DNA from: Bacteroidales bacterium
GTDB lineage: Bacteria; Bacteroidota; Bacteroidia; Bacteroidales; Tenuifilaceae
NCBI GenBank assembly: GCA_020636835.1
Contig: JACJXC010000006.1
Location: 248,001-312,000, forward strand
DNA length: 64,000 nt
Reading direction: 5' to 3'
Position numbers and translations under genes: made by a program. A model generated the notes under the pieces. The model saw only the letters and a program-made list of their open reading frames with translations. It did not search any database and was not told the DNA's origin. Positions 1 through 9,588 of the stretch are shown here, piece after piece. Positions within the stretch are counted from its first letter, which is position 1. Each line of letters opens with the position of its first letter.

Positions 1-1630
1 TTTAAATGGAAGTTTGGCCAGAACTGAACTTGAGAATTTTAAGTAAAACCTGCGAGATGCTATTATGATATTAGTTTGTCGCCCTGCACTCTTTGTTGAT
101 GAGGTATGAACTCCAAAGAAGAGTTGAACTTAGTGAAGGATTTGCTATGTCAGACATTATGCGTTTAGGTAAAATGTTGTTCGTTTTTCTTCTCTTTGTC
201 GTTTCTAATGTCTTGATGCATTTGGTTCAATATAGAGGCTAGTGATCCTTGGTTGCTTCTTCGTATTCCCCAAAATGAGACACAAATGCGAATAAGGAAT
301 TCCTTTATCTGCAGATAATCACAAGTGATCTAAAAACCCCTTCCAAATCAACAAAAGTAACTTGACAGATGGTGTAACTAATTACACTAGCATATGAAAA
401 CTAAATTTTATTACTTTATACTGCGCTATTAATAATAGTATCATTTGTTCTACAAAAGAGTATAAATAGGAAGCATCGTTTTCACTAATGAGAATACTCT
501 GTAATGTGTATTTCCTAGGTGGTTTGCAAACAATCTCATGTAATATTAGGAAAGGCCGAAACCAGTTTTACTCTTTGCGTTTGGGCGAGAAAAGTCCACG
601 TTGCTCAGGATGTAAAATTTTAAAGTTGTGAATACAATGCTTCTTGACTTCTCAATACCTGAAGTAGTATCTTTTCTCCGTTGAGAAGATACCGTAACAA
701 TTACTGTTACGCGATTTACTGGCTTGGAATTAATGAAGACTTATAATCTATCTATTGAGATTGATGGAAGTTCTCAAACAAAGCCTTTTAAGTACAGAAA
801 CAAGAGGTGTCCTCGTCAGTGATTCCTGCTGTGCTCCAAGAACAGCCTTATGCAGAGGGGAACTTATACGTGTTCTTGAGGATAGTTGACAGCACTGGAG
901 TATTCTCCCACAACTAAATATCAATGTCTTAGCGGCCTTTGGTTTTGTTACTGCGTTCCCTTTAAAATGGGATGGATACTGTAGTTCATATAGTACTGTA
1001 TCCGGTGAATCCAATTATATATATTCACCGGATATGTTCAGCAAGAAAGTATGGAAATGTTTTATGCTTTCTATAGTGGGATGCTCTATGATGAAAGTAC
1101 AAAAACTTTCACCTCTCAGATTAATTGGCAAGTTATACTAAATGGAGCTCGGTAAAGTTTTGGAGGATTACTTCCTCGACGTACGGATCACTAAAGGTAC
1201 TAAAGTTCTCACGATATTGATAGATAAGGGTTTTTATCTGAATTTAGATTCCTTATTAGTGGTTATAGCGAATCAGGGTTATAATCCTATTGATTCTTTT
1301 TTTTTTTGTAATGGATGCAGGTCTTGAATCCTCGTTATTTAGCAATTTCGCCTATCATATGGTATTGTGATGGTGTATTTTATCATTCAGGTTTAAATTT
1401 TGAACAATTGTTTGTGTTACTTATTTTAGTTCTCAAAGTTTTAGGGGGGGCAAGGTTGTATTCGATTCCATACTCATTTAAAAGTGGTGTGTCGGAACCA
1501 ATTTGAAGATTTTCTTTATCCCCGTCTTTGTTAAAAAGTATTAAAAAATAATTGACTTTGGTTTTAGGATTTTTTACATTAGACCTGTTGAAAATTTATT
1601 AACCTCTATTGTAAACCTAAAACTTGTTCT
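1..1630. other. Gene-poor AT-rich region upstream of the SusC/SusD pair
   Basis: No convincing gene is visible. Positions 2-46 (+) could be the last codons of a gene that starts outside the window. A 47-codon hydrophobic frame lies at 99-242 (+). Short protein-like frames at 1009-1155, 1142-1327 and 1315-1506 (+) sit in different frames, with an 11-T run at 1297-1307 and a 7-G run at 1444-1450, so they could be an eroded gene or chance. Several dyads occur: 372-387 (6-bp arms), 667-692 (bulged), 693-711 (7-bp arms) and 999-1034 (12-bp arms). No clear TAnnTTTG promoter box was found just before susC. Confidence 0.5.
999..1034. repeat. Perfect 12-bp inverted repeat
   Basis: Arms at 999-1010 and 1023-1034 are exact reverse complements (TATCCGGTGAAT and ATTCACCGGATA), separated by a 12-base AT-rich loop. 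No T-run follows on either side, so it does not look like a standard terminator. It could be an operator-like dyad or the relic of an element end. No gene flanks it closely. Confidence 0.6.
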
Positions 1631-4600
1631 ATGAAAAAACTAAGCGTTTTTCTTACGGGTTTGTTGTTTGTATGCGTGCAGGCGGTACAGGCACAAACGG
1701 TGAGGATTACCGGAACAATTACCAGTTCCGAGGATGGAATGCCGTTACCCGGTGTTTCAGTTTTTGTGAAGGGTACAACCATTGGTGGGGCTTCCGATGC
1801 CGATGGAAAGTACGAGATTAATGTACCCGCCGATGCGCAAACCCTAACCTTTAGCTTTGTGGGCTTTAAGGTGCTTGAGGTGGGCATTGGCGGACGTGCC
1901 ATAGTAGACGTGGTACTACAATCCGAATCTGTTGAAATGCAGGAAGTTGTTGTTACTGCATTGGGTATAACCCGTGAGAAAAAAGCATTGGGATATGCTG
2001 TTCAGGATGTTAAAGGTGATGAACTTGCAAAGGTGCGAACACAGAATGTTGTGAGTTCTCTGACTGGTCGAGTTGCTGGAGTGCAAGTTACTACAGCAAC
2101 TGGACAAATGGGAGGTGGTGCCAAAATTAATGTTCGAGGCAATACCTCACTTACTAAAAATAATCAACCGTTATTTGTGGTTGATGGTATTCCTCTTGAT
2201 AATTCAGATTATTCCTATGGAGCTACTGGATCTGGAGGGTATGACTATGGTAATTTAGCTCAGGATATTAATCCTGATGATATTGAGTCTGTTTCTGTTC
2301 TTAAAGGTGCCAGTGCTACGGCGCTATATGGTTCTAGAGCTGCTAATGGTGTTGTTATGGTTACAACAAAAAAGGGAAAAACAAATTCTGAAAAAGAAAT
2401 AGGTGTATCTGTTAATTCGAGCATAACTTTTGAACAAGCAAAGTATTATCCTAAGTATCAAAAGTTATATGGTGGCGGTTATGGCGGATTTTCTAGTTTT
2501 AAAAAAGATGGACATACTTATTTGTATCCCGATTATTCAACAGACGAAAGTTGGGGGCCTAAGTATGATAAAAATGTTTTGGTGTTGCATTGGAATGCTT
2601 ATGATTCCTGGGATACTGAAAATTATATGGTGGAGAAACCTTGGATTTATCCAAAGAACGATTATACTTATTTCTTTAAAACTGGTAGAACTATTCAAAA
2701 TAATGTTGCTGTAACGGTAAATAATAAAAATAGTGCTTTGCGTATTTCATATACAAATATGGATGTAACAGGAGTTTATCCTAAGAGTACGTTGAAACGT
2801 AATACAGTTAATATGAGTGCAAGTTCTAAGATTAGTAAATATCTAGATGGATGGATTAATGCTAATTATGTTCAGAATGAGGCTGTCGGTCGTCCAGAAA
2901 CGGGCTATGGTGATCGAAATCCAGTACAAAAGATGTGGCAATGGATTCATACAAGCATTGATTATAAAGATTTAAAAGCGTATAAGAATCCAGACGGTAC
3001 TCAACGAACTTGGAATAGGCATAGTTGGAGCGATGGAACACCAGAATATACTGATAATCCATATTGGACTCGTTATGAGAACTATCAGAATGACCGAAGA
3101 GATCGTGTTTATGGAAATTATGGTTTAAATATCACATTTGCCCCGTGGTTGAAATTAACAGGCCGTATGGGAGCAGACTTTTATAGAATGCAAGCAGAAG
3201 AGAGAAGTGCTATTGGTTCGCAAGCCCAATCTGGCTATGTAAAAGATGTAAATTCAAATATTGAATTAAATTCAGAATTTTTCTTTACTGTTAATAAACG
3301 TTTTTCTGAGGATAAAATTGGATTGACTGCATTATTTGGAGGAAATCGGTTAGATAGAAAATATTGGAGAGATGGTGGAGAAACTGCAGGCGGTTTAATT
3401 CAGCCAAATTTATACAATTTATCTAATTCATTGAATAAGGCTACTGTTTATGACCGTCATACTTGGAAAAGAATTAATAGTTTATATGCTAACGTTAGTT
3501 TAGATTATAATAGAATGTTATTTCTTGAATTAACTGCAAGAAATGATTGGTCTTCAACTCTACCAAAAGATAATCGTTCCTATTTTTATCCATCTGCTAC
3601 CTTAAGTTTTATTTTAACAGAGTTGGATGTTTTTAAGAATCAGAATATTATTTCTTTCGCTAAAATTAGAGGGGGGATTGCTCAAGTTGGTAATGATACA
3701 AATCCCTATGATTTACAAAACTATGTTACTATTAACCCGACATTTATGGATTCTGAACTTGATCAAAATCCTAGAATGAGTTTCTCTGGTACTCTTAATA
3801 ATTCGAAACTAAAACCTGAAAAAACAACTTCTTGGGAAATTGGTACTGAGTTAAAATTTTTGCAAAATAGAGTTGGTTTAGACCTATCCTATTACTATAA
3901 AAAAACTGAAGATCAGATAATTCCTATTAGAGTTTCAGGAACAACTGGCTATGATAAAAAAATTATTAATGCTGGAGAAATGACTAATAAGGGAATTGAA
4001 TTGGCTTTAAGCGCTACTCCTGTTAGTACAAAAGACTTTACTTGGGATGTCCAGTTAAACTTAGCAACGCTTAAGAGTGAAGTGGTTGATATTGCTCCAG
4101 GTCTTGATTATTTAACTTTAGGTAATGGCCCCTTTAAAGTTCAAAGTGGAGCATTTGTAGGACACTCTTATCCAGTTATATATGGAACTGATTATGTTAA
4201 GGATTCCCATGGGAATATTGTAGTAAGTCCAGATGGTTATTATATTCCAACTGAGATAAAACCTTTGGCTGATGTTAATCCTGATTTTACTGCTGGTTTA
4301 ACTAATACTTTTACATACAAAGGATTTGAGTTTAGTTTCTTAATCGATATGCAGCGAGGTGGAAATATGTATTATTTATCTTATATGTGGGGTATGTATT
4401 CAGGTATATTGGAGGAGTCTGCTAAGAATAATGAAAATGGAGTTAACATTCGTGAGGACATTGCTGACGGTGGCGGAGTTCTTCTTAAAGGTGTTTATGG
4501 TGATTATAATTCAGTGACTGGTGAAATTACATATTTGGATGCTGATGGAAATGCAAGTACTACTCCTGTTAAAAATGCAACGCGTATTGATGGGGTTACC

Positions 4601-4888
4601 TGGGCTGAGTCTCATTACGATGGACCCGATAGGCAAAGTATTTTTAAAACAGACTTTATAAAGTTACGTGAGATACGTTTGGGTTATACAGTTCCATCAA
4701 GATACACAGGCCCAATAAAAGGTTTAAAATTCTCAGCGTTTGCTCGTAATGTTGCAATATTTGGTGCTGATTCTAAACATTTTGATCCTGAGTATTTACA
4801 AATGGCAGGTAGTAATGCCCAAGGATTAGAAGGAGGATATCTACCTAGTACTATTACTTTTGGTTTTGGTCTAAACTTTAACTTTTAA
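1631..4888 (+). CDS. SusC/RagA-type TonB-linked outer membrane receptor
   Basis: This 1085-residue outer-membrane importer would draw energy from a TonB/ExbB/ExbD motor and carry a nutrient (sugar, peptide or cofactor; substrate unknown) into the periplasm. A signal peptide ends near AQA at residues 20-22. A carboxypeptidase-regulatory-like domain follows (about 22-105), then a TonB-box-like stretch EVVVTALGI (about 105-113). The plug contains the SusC-type motif LFVVDGIPLDN (about 180), and a long beta-barrel ends in Phe (NFNF), as outer-membrane proteins do. The partner susD-like gene starts 11 bases downstream. The first 290 bases are near 50% GC, while parts of the barrel fall to 20-35%, unlike the neighbouring cys genes. 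The start is the first ATG, before a clear signal peptide. Confidence 0.95.
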   Translation: MKKLSVFLTGLLFVCVQAVQAQTVRITGTITSSEDGMPLPGVSVFVKGTTIGGASDADGKYEINVPADAQTLTFSFVGFKVLEVGIGGRAIVDVVLQSESVEMQEVVVTALGITREKKALGYAVQDVKGDELAKVRTQNVVSSLTGRVAGVQVTTATGQMGGGAKINVRGNTSLTKNNQPLFVVDGIPLDNSDYSYGATGSGGYDYGNLAQDINPDDIESVSVLKGASATALYGSRAANGVVMVTTKKGKTNSEKEIGVSVNSSITFEQAKYYPKYQKLYGGGYGGFSSFKKDGHTYLYPDYSTDESWGPKYDKNVLVLHWNAYDSWDTENYMVEKPWIYPKNDYTYFFKTGRTIQNNVAVTVNNKNSALRISYTNMDVTGVYPKSTLKRNTVNMSASSKISKYLDGWINANYVQNEAVGRPETGYGDRNPVQKMWQWIHTSIDYKDLKAYKNPDGTQRTWNRHSWSDGTPEYTDNPYWTRYENYQNDRRDRVYGNYGLNITFAPWLKLTGRMGADFYRMQAEERSAIGSQAQSGYVKDVNSNIELNSEFFFTVNKRFSEDKIGLTALFGGNRLDRKYWRDGGETAGGLIQPNLYNLSNSLNKATVYDRHTWKRINSLYANVSLDYNRMLFLELTARNDWSSTLPKDNRSYFYPSATLSFILTELDVFKNQNIISFAKIRGGIAQVGNDTNPYDLQNYVTINPTFMDSELDQNPRMSFSGTLNNSKLKPEKTTSWEIGTELKFLQNRVGLDLSYYYKKTEDQIIPIRVSGTTGYDKKIINAGEMTNKGIELALSATPVSTKDFTWDVQLNLATLKSEVVDIAPGLDYLTLGNGPFKVQSGAFVGHSYPVIYGTDYVKDSHGNIVVSPDGYYIPTEIKPLADVNPDFTAGLTNTFTYKGFEFSFLIDMQRGGNMYYLSYMWGMYSGILEESAKNNENGVNIREDIADGGGVLLKGVYGDYNSVTGEITYLDADGNASTTPVKNATRIDGVTWAESHYDGPDRQSIFKTDFIKLREIRLGYTVPSRYTGPIKGLKFSAFARNVAIFGADSKHFDPEYLQMAGSNAQGLEGGYLPSTITFGFGLNFNF

Positions 4889-4899
4889 TTTGTAAAACT

Positions 4900-6540
4900 A
4901 TGAAAGCATTAAGAAAATATAGTCTTATTGTTACAGCCTTCGGTTTGCTTTTCTTTGTAGGTTGTGAGAATGACTTTGATGAGATAAATCATAATAATAA
5001 TGCTTCGACAGAAGCATCTACTCCAGCACTACTCAGCCAAGCTATTAGAAATATTGCTTTTTATGATTTTGACGAGTGGTATGCTGGTCGTCAATCCAGT
5101 ATTGCGTGTCAGCACTTTTCTCAACGTAACTATACGTCAGAGGATAGGTATTCCTTTAGAGTAAATACTACCGATGGATTTTTCAGAAATAACTATATAT
5201 TCATGAATAATTTGCAGAAAATTATCGAATTAAATACTGATCCAGCAACTAAGGATAAGTATGCAACTTTATATGGGGATAATAATATGCAAATTGCCAT
5301 TGCTGAGATTATGAAATGTTGGGTATTTCAGTTACTAACTGACTATTTTGGGGATATTCCTTACTCACAGGCCTTGAACTTAGATGAGTATTCTCAGCCT
5401 ATATATAATACACAAAAAGAAGTTTATGATGGACTTATTGCTACATTGAAAAAAGCTGTTGTTGATTTAAAGGCTTCGACTACAGATGGTTTTAGTGAAG
5501 GCGATTTGTTTTATAATGGAGACTTGAGTAAGTGGATTAAGTTTGCTAATTCGCTTAGATTGAGACTTGCATTGAGAGCTTCAAATGTTGATGCTAATTA
5601 TCTGTCTGAGGCACAGGATGCAATTACTGGAGTCGTTATGTCAAGTAATGCGGATGATGCTATGTGTGGATTTAGTACAGTTGGTGAACCAAATGAGGCT
5701 CCATGGTATTCTGCTTATTATGTTGATAATAGAAATGATTTTTCATATACTTATAGATTTCTTGAGTTGCTAAAAGGAACTAATGGTGATATATATAATG
5801 GCATTACAAGCACTACAAATGTATCCCCATTTGTAAATCCGTATAGTGGTATTGTTGATCCACGTTTTGAAGTATATACAACATATTCGCCTGTTGTTGA
5901 TCCTGATAATCCAGCAAGGTATGGTGTCCCTTATGGAATGGGTGATTCCGATACTAAAACATTCTGGTCTGTTTTTGCTTCTAATAGGGTGAGTTTATAT
6001 AGTGTTCAACCTGTAATTTTAAATCCTAACTTCCCAACAACATTCTTGGATTATCCTACAGTTTGTTTTATGATTTCAGAAGTTAATAATTGGGATGCAT
6101 CTTGGTTTCAAAAGGGTATAGAGGCTTCTCTCGAAAAATGGGGCGCAGATCCAGGTACATATGTTACAGATGTTATGACACGTTTTAATTCATTAACCAC
6201 CGATGAGGCCAGAAAGGAAATGGTTATTACCCAGAAGTATATTCACTTATTAATGCAGCCTCATGAAGCATGGGCCGAGTATAGACGGACTGGTTATCCT
6301 TCATTCTTGGTTAAGCCTGGCGAATTAACTTGGACATATAAGGATAGTAAAGATAGAGTGTTTACTTATAACTTTAGTCCAGTGTCTGGTAGTGAGTCTG
6401 GCTCCGATTTAGTTGCCAGGTTTAAATATCCAAGTTCTGAGTACACTTTGAATAAGTCCAATGTTGAAGCTGCTGTTGCTCGTATGGGCGAAGATACCCA
6501 TAAACAAAAAGTTTGGTGGGCTGGTGGTGGAAGCCAATAG
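4900..6540 (+). CDS. SusD/RagB-type nutrient-binding outer membrane lipoprotein
   Basis: The 546-residue protein is the surface lipoprotein partner of the receptor encoded just upstream and would act as the lid that captures substrate. It has a lipoprotein signal peptide with FVGC, making Cys22 the lipidated residue. An Asn-rich linker and a helical SusD-like body follow, including the region around NMQIAIAEIMKCWVFQLLTDYFGDIPYSQA typical of the family in its second helical segment. The overall pattern resembles the SusD-like_2 branch. It shares the low GC of the susC barrel. The two genes form one unit that ends at a strong terminator at 6571. No glycoside hydrolase, peptidase or sigma/anti-sigma gene is attached, so the substrate cannot be inferred. 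Confidence 0.93.
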   Translation: MKALRKYSLIVTAFGLLFFVGCENDFDEINHNNNASTEASTPALLSQAIRNIAFYDFDEWYAGRQSSIACQHFSQRNYTSEDRYSFRVNTTDGFFRNNYIFMNNLQKIIELNTDPATKDKYATLYGDNNMQIAIAEIMKCWVFQLLTDYFGDIPYSQALNLDEYSQPIYNTQKEVYDGLIATLKKAVVDLKASTTDGFSEGDLFYNGDLSKWIKFANSLRLRLALRASNVDANYLSEAQDAITGVVMSSNADDAMCGFSTVGEPNEAPWYSAYYVDNRNDFSYTYRFLELLKGTNGDIYNGITSTTNVSPFVNPYSGIVDPRFEVYTTYSPVVDPDNPARYGVPYGMGDSDTKTFWSVFASNRVSLYSVQPVILNPNFPTTFLDYPTVCFMISEVNNWDASWFQKGIEASLEKWGADPGTYVTDVMTRFNSLTTDEARKEMVITQKYIHLLMQPHEAWAEYRRTGYPSFLVKPGELTWTYKDSKDRVFTYNFSPVSGSESGSDLVARFKYPSSEYTLNKSNVEAAVARMGEDTHKQKVWWAGGGSQ

Positions 6541-6570
6541 TTCTTTTAAACTGAAAAATGTAATAAATTT

Positions 6571-6599
6571 ACGAGGCCATTTTTTGGCCTCGTTTTTTT
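6571..6599 (+). terminator. Rho-independent terminator after susD-like gene
   Basis: An 8-bp GC-rich stem (ACGAGGCC with GGCCTCGT) around a short A/T loop is followed by a run of seven T. It lies 30 bases after the SusD stop and 29 bases before cysC, so it should separate the two units. Confidence 0.9.
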
Positions 6600-6627
6600 G
6601 TTGAGTTTATGATTTTATTTTGCTAAA

Positions 6628-7167
6628 ATGTCAATATACAATCCAATTACTATTTGGTTAACAGGTTTGCCGTCGTCGGGGAAAACGACGCTAGGCGAGG
6701 CTTTAAAATCGAAATTAAAGGCTATTGATGTAAACTTGGTTTTGCTCGATGGCGATGAAGTGCGTAAGAGTATTTGTGCCGATTTGGGATTTTCCGAAAA
6801 GGATAGGGCCGAGAATATTCGCAGAGTTGCGTCGATTGCTCGATTGCTGAATAGCCAGGGTTTTATGGTTGTTTGCTGCTTTGTATCTCCATTAATTTCT
6901 ATGCGTAGTATGGCTAGGGAAATTGTTGGTGTCGATAATTTTTATGAGGTTTTTGTTGATGCCGATGTGGCAACTTGCAGTATGCGTGATGTTAAAGGTC
7001 TATACAAAAAGGCATCAATGGGAATGATCAATGATTTAACAGGAATTTCTGCACCATACGAAAGGCCTCTTAATCCAGATTTACATATTAATACCCAAAG
7101 TTTGAGTGAAGATTTGTCTGTTGAACTTCTCTATACGAATGCTTTGAGTTGGATTAAATTACAATAA
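6628..7167 (+). CDS. cysC: Adenylylsulfate (APS) kinase
   Basis: CysC phosphorylates adenosine 5-phosphosulfate with ATP to give PAPS, the activated sulfate donor. The 179-residue length is normal for a stand-alone enzyme. The P-loop GLPSSGKTT is at residues 13-21. LDGDEVRKSI, the FVSP segment with the family serine, and the GLYKKA...FTG-like C-terminal signature (GLYKKASMGMINDLTGI) are present. cysD begins 145 bases downstream and cysN follows, so the three genes form a sulfate-activation cluster. No PAPS reductase or sulfite reductase is in the window, so the PAPS may serve assimilation encoded elsewhere or sulfation of a cell component. Confidence 0.93.
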   Translation: MSIYNPITIWLTGLPSSGKTTLGEALKSKLKAIDVNLVLLDGDEVRKSICADLGFSEKDRAENIRRVASIARLLNSQGFMVVCCFVSPLISMRSMAREIVGVDNFYEVFVDADVATCSMRDVKGLYKKASMGMINDLTGISAPYERPLNPDLHINTQSLSEDLSVELLYTNALSWIKLQ

Positions 7168-7266
7168 TATTTCTTGATATTTATACAAGTAACTTCAACC
7201 TTTAAGGTTTGGAGTTGTTTGTGTATTGTTTTAAATCAAGTCTAAAACTAGGTTAATAAACTTACT

Positions 7267-7274
7267 TATCTTTG
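7267..7274 (+). promoter_or_regulatory. Bacteroidota -7 box (TATCTTTG) before cysD
   Basis: An exact TAnnTTTG match lies 39 bases before the cysD ATG in the cysC-cysD gap. A good -33 TTTG is not seen at the usual spacing. It suggests that cysD-cysN can be transcribed separately from cysC. Confidence 0.4.
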
Positions 7275-7312
7275 TTGCCGAGTTTTTGTGTTAATGTTTC
7301 AATCTTTATAGT

Positions 7313-8218
7313 ATGAATAAATTTAAGATGAATCATCTTAGAGAGTTGGAGTCGGAGTCGATATATGTGATTCGCGAGGTGGTTTCTCAATTCGAAAATC
7401 CTGCAATGCTTTTCAGCGGAGGAAAGGATTCTATAGTGATGTATTACTTAGCCCGCAAGGCTTTTTATCCAGCCAAGGTTCCTTTTCCATTAATGCATAT
7501 CGATACAGGTCATAACTTTCAGGAAACACTGGATTTTCGCGATTGGCTTGTTGCCGAAACTGGTGTGCAGTTAATTGTAAAGTATGTTCAGGATTCAATT
7601 GATAAAGGGAGAGCAGTAGAGGAAACTGGCTATAATGCCAGCCGTAATAAGCTGCAAACGGTTACCCTGCTCGATTCCATTGAGGAGCTGAAGATTGATT
7701 GCGCCATGGGTGGCGGTCGAAGGGATGAGGAGAAGGCCCGTGCCAAGGAGCGTTTTTTCTCCCACCGCGACGAGTTTGGTCAGTGGGATCCCAAGAATCA
7801 GCGCCCCGAGCTGTGGAACCTTTTCAACGGGAAAAAGAACATGGGCGAGCATTTCCGCGTATTCCCAATTAGTAACTGGACCGAGATGGATGTGTGGCAG
7901 TATATTCTGATGGAGAATATTGCGTTGCCATCGCTATACTTTTCGCACGAGCGTGAGGTGTTTGAGCGCGATGGGATGCTTTACGCCAAAACACCATTCA
8001 TCAAGAATAAGGATTCGGAGGTGGTTGCGAAGCGAATTGTCCGGTTCCGCACCATTGGCGACGCAACTTGCACTGGAGCCATTGAGTCGAAGGCCGATAC
8101 CCTCGAGGATATTATCCGCGAGGTGGCTGCAACCCGGACTACCGAGCGGGGTGGCCGTGCCGACGACAAGCGTTCTGAAGCAGCAATGGAGGATCGAAAG
8201 ATTGAAGGTTATTTCTAG
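7313..8218 (+). CDS. cysD: Sulfate adenylyltransferase subunit 2
   Basis: CysD is the catalytic ATP-pyrophosphatase subunit of ATP sulfurylase, which makes APS from sulfate and ATP together with the GTPase CysN. The 301-residue length is typical. The PP-loop motif SGGKDS is at residues 35-40, followed by HIDTGHNFQETLDFRD and the GGRRDEEKARAKER segment characteristic of CysD. The C-terminus carries the family motif RFRTIGDATCTG and an Arg-rich tail. cysN starts 29 bases downstream. GC rises well above that of the SusC/SusD genes, as in the rest of the core genes. Confidence 0.96.
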   Translation: MNKFKMNHLRELESESIYVIREVVSQFENPAMLFSGGKDSIVMYYLARKAFYPAKVPFPLMHIDTGHNFQETLDFRDWLVAETGVQLIVKYVQDSIDKGRAVEETGYNASRNKLQTVTLLDSIEELKIDCAMGGGRRDEEKARAKERFFSHRDEFGQWDPKNQRPELWNLFNGKKNMGEHFRVFPISNWTEMDVWQYILMENIALPSLYFSHEREVFERDGMLYAKTPFIKNKDSEVVAKRIVRFRTIGDATCTGAIESKADTLEDIIREVAATRTTERGGRADDKRSEAAMEDRKIEGYF

Positions 8219-8247
8219 GAATTATCCTATCATTTTAACTGAAAAAA

Positions 8248-9525
8248 ATGGAACACGAAATTACAAATACCGCATATTTAGATATGGAACTCCTGCGTTT
8301 CACCACCGCAGGAAGTGTTGACGATGGTAAGAGTACCCTAATTGGCCGGTTGCTATACGATTCCAAGGCCATTTTTCAGGATCAGATGGAGGCCATTGAG
8401 CGGGCTAGCATCAAGAAGGGCGAGGAGCATGTGAATTTGGCGCTGCTTACCGATGGCCTTCGCGCCGAACGGGAGCAGGGTATCACCATCGATGTGGCCT
8501 ACCGCTATTTTCATACACCCAAGCGTAAGTTTATTATTGCCGATACGCCCGGGCATATTCAGTACACCCGCAATATGGTTACCGGTGCATCTACAGCCAA
8601 TGCGGCGCTAATCCTGGTTGATGCCCGGCACGGCGTGATTGAGCAAACCATTCGCCATGCCTACATTGCATCGTTGCTTCGGATTCCACATGTAATTGTT
8701 TGTATCAACAAGATGGACTTGGTGGAGTTTAAGCAGGATGTTTTCGATGGTATTCAGCAGAAGTTCCTCGAGTACTCAAACCATTTAGATTTGCACGATG
8801 TGCGCTTTATCCCCATAAGCGCCCTTTTAGGCGATAATGTGGTGGATCGATCCGGCAATATGGATTGGTATCAGGGGCCCACGCTCATGTACTTGCTGGA
8901 GAATCTTTATATCTCCAACGATTACAACCAGCTCGATGCCCGTTTCCCGGTGCAGCATGTGGTTAGGCCAATGCTTGCGGAGTATCACGATTACCGCGGA
9001 TACGCAGGCCGTATGGCCAGTGGTACCTTTAAGGTGGGCGATAGGGTAAAAGTGATGCCCTCGGGTTTTACCTCGGTAATCAAGGGGATCGATTTTTGGA
9101 CCGACCATCAGGAGGCGCTTTCTGCACCACAATCGGGGACTATTCTGCTGGAGGACGATTTGGATGTGTCGCGGGGTTGTATGATTATTCCTGCCGAGAA
9201 TGGCATAAAGCAGGGGCAGGATATCGATTTGATGATTTGCTGGCTTAGCGATAAGCCCATGATTCCTGGCGGAAAGTATGCGCTGAAGCATACCACCAAC
9301 GATTTGCGCTGCATGGTTAAGGAGGTTAAGTATAAGGTGGATATCAACTCGTTGGAGAAGAATTACGATGATAGAACCATTGGGCTGAACGATATTGGAT
9401 GTATAACAATTAGGGCTACTAAGCCGTTATTTTACGACTCGTATAGGCAGAACCGAATTACGGGCAGTTTGATATTGATTGATGAGGCTACCAATGTAAC
9501 CGTGGGAGCCGGTATGATTATTTAG
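8248..9525 (+). CDS. cysN: Sulfate adenylyltransferase subunit 1 (GTPase)
   Basis: CysN couples GTP hydrolysis to APS synthesis by CysD. The GTPase motifs are clear: G1 AGSVDDGKST at residues 21-30, the switch segment with REQGITIDVAYRYF, G3 DTPGH near 100, and G4 NKMD near 157. Two EF-Tu-like beta-barrel domains follow. At 425 residues it is a CysN-only form with no CysC fused to the C-terminus, which agrees with the separate cysC upstream. A terminator hairpin with a T-run begins 28 bases after the stop. Confidence 0.96.
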   Translation: MEHEITNTAYLDMELLRFTTAGSVDDGKSTLIGRLLYDSKAIFQDQMEAIERASIKKGEEHVNLALLTDGLRAEREQGITIDVAYRYFHTPKRKFIIADTPGHIQYTRNMVTGASTANAALILVDARHGVIEQTIRHAYIASLLRIPHVIVCINKMDLVEFKQDVFDGIQQKFLEYSNHLDLHDVRFIPISALLGDNVVDRSGNMDWYQGPTLMYLLENLYISNDYNQLDARFPVQHVVRPMLAEYHDYRGYAGRMASGTFKVGDRVKVMPSGFTSVIKGIDFWTDHQEALSAPQSGTILLEDDLDVSRGCMIIPAENGIKQGQDIDLMICWLSDKPMIPGGKYALKHTTNDLRCMVKEVKYKVDINSLEKNYDDRTIGLNDIGCITIRATKPLFYDSYRQNRITGSLILIDEATNVTVGAGMII

Positions 9526-9552
9526 CAATAATCATATTTTGTGGGTTGTTTT

Positions 9553-9584
9553 GGGAGTCCCGAGTGGGCTCCCTTCCTTTTTTT
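9553..9584 (+). terminator. Terminator after cysN
   Basis: GGGAG pairs with CTCCC and CCC with GGG around a GAGT loop, with a single bulged T. A T-rich run follows at 9577-9584. It also lies downstream of the convergent NUDIX gene. Confidence 0.75.
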
Positions 9585-9588
9585 GTGG

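Noticed and set aside
6628..9525. Complete sulfate assimilation or sulfate respiration cluster
   Set aside because: Only activation genes (cysC, cysD, cysN) are present. There is no reductase or sulfate transporter in the window.
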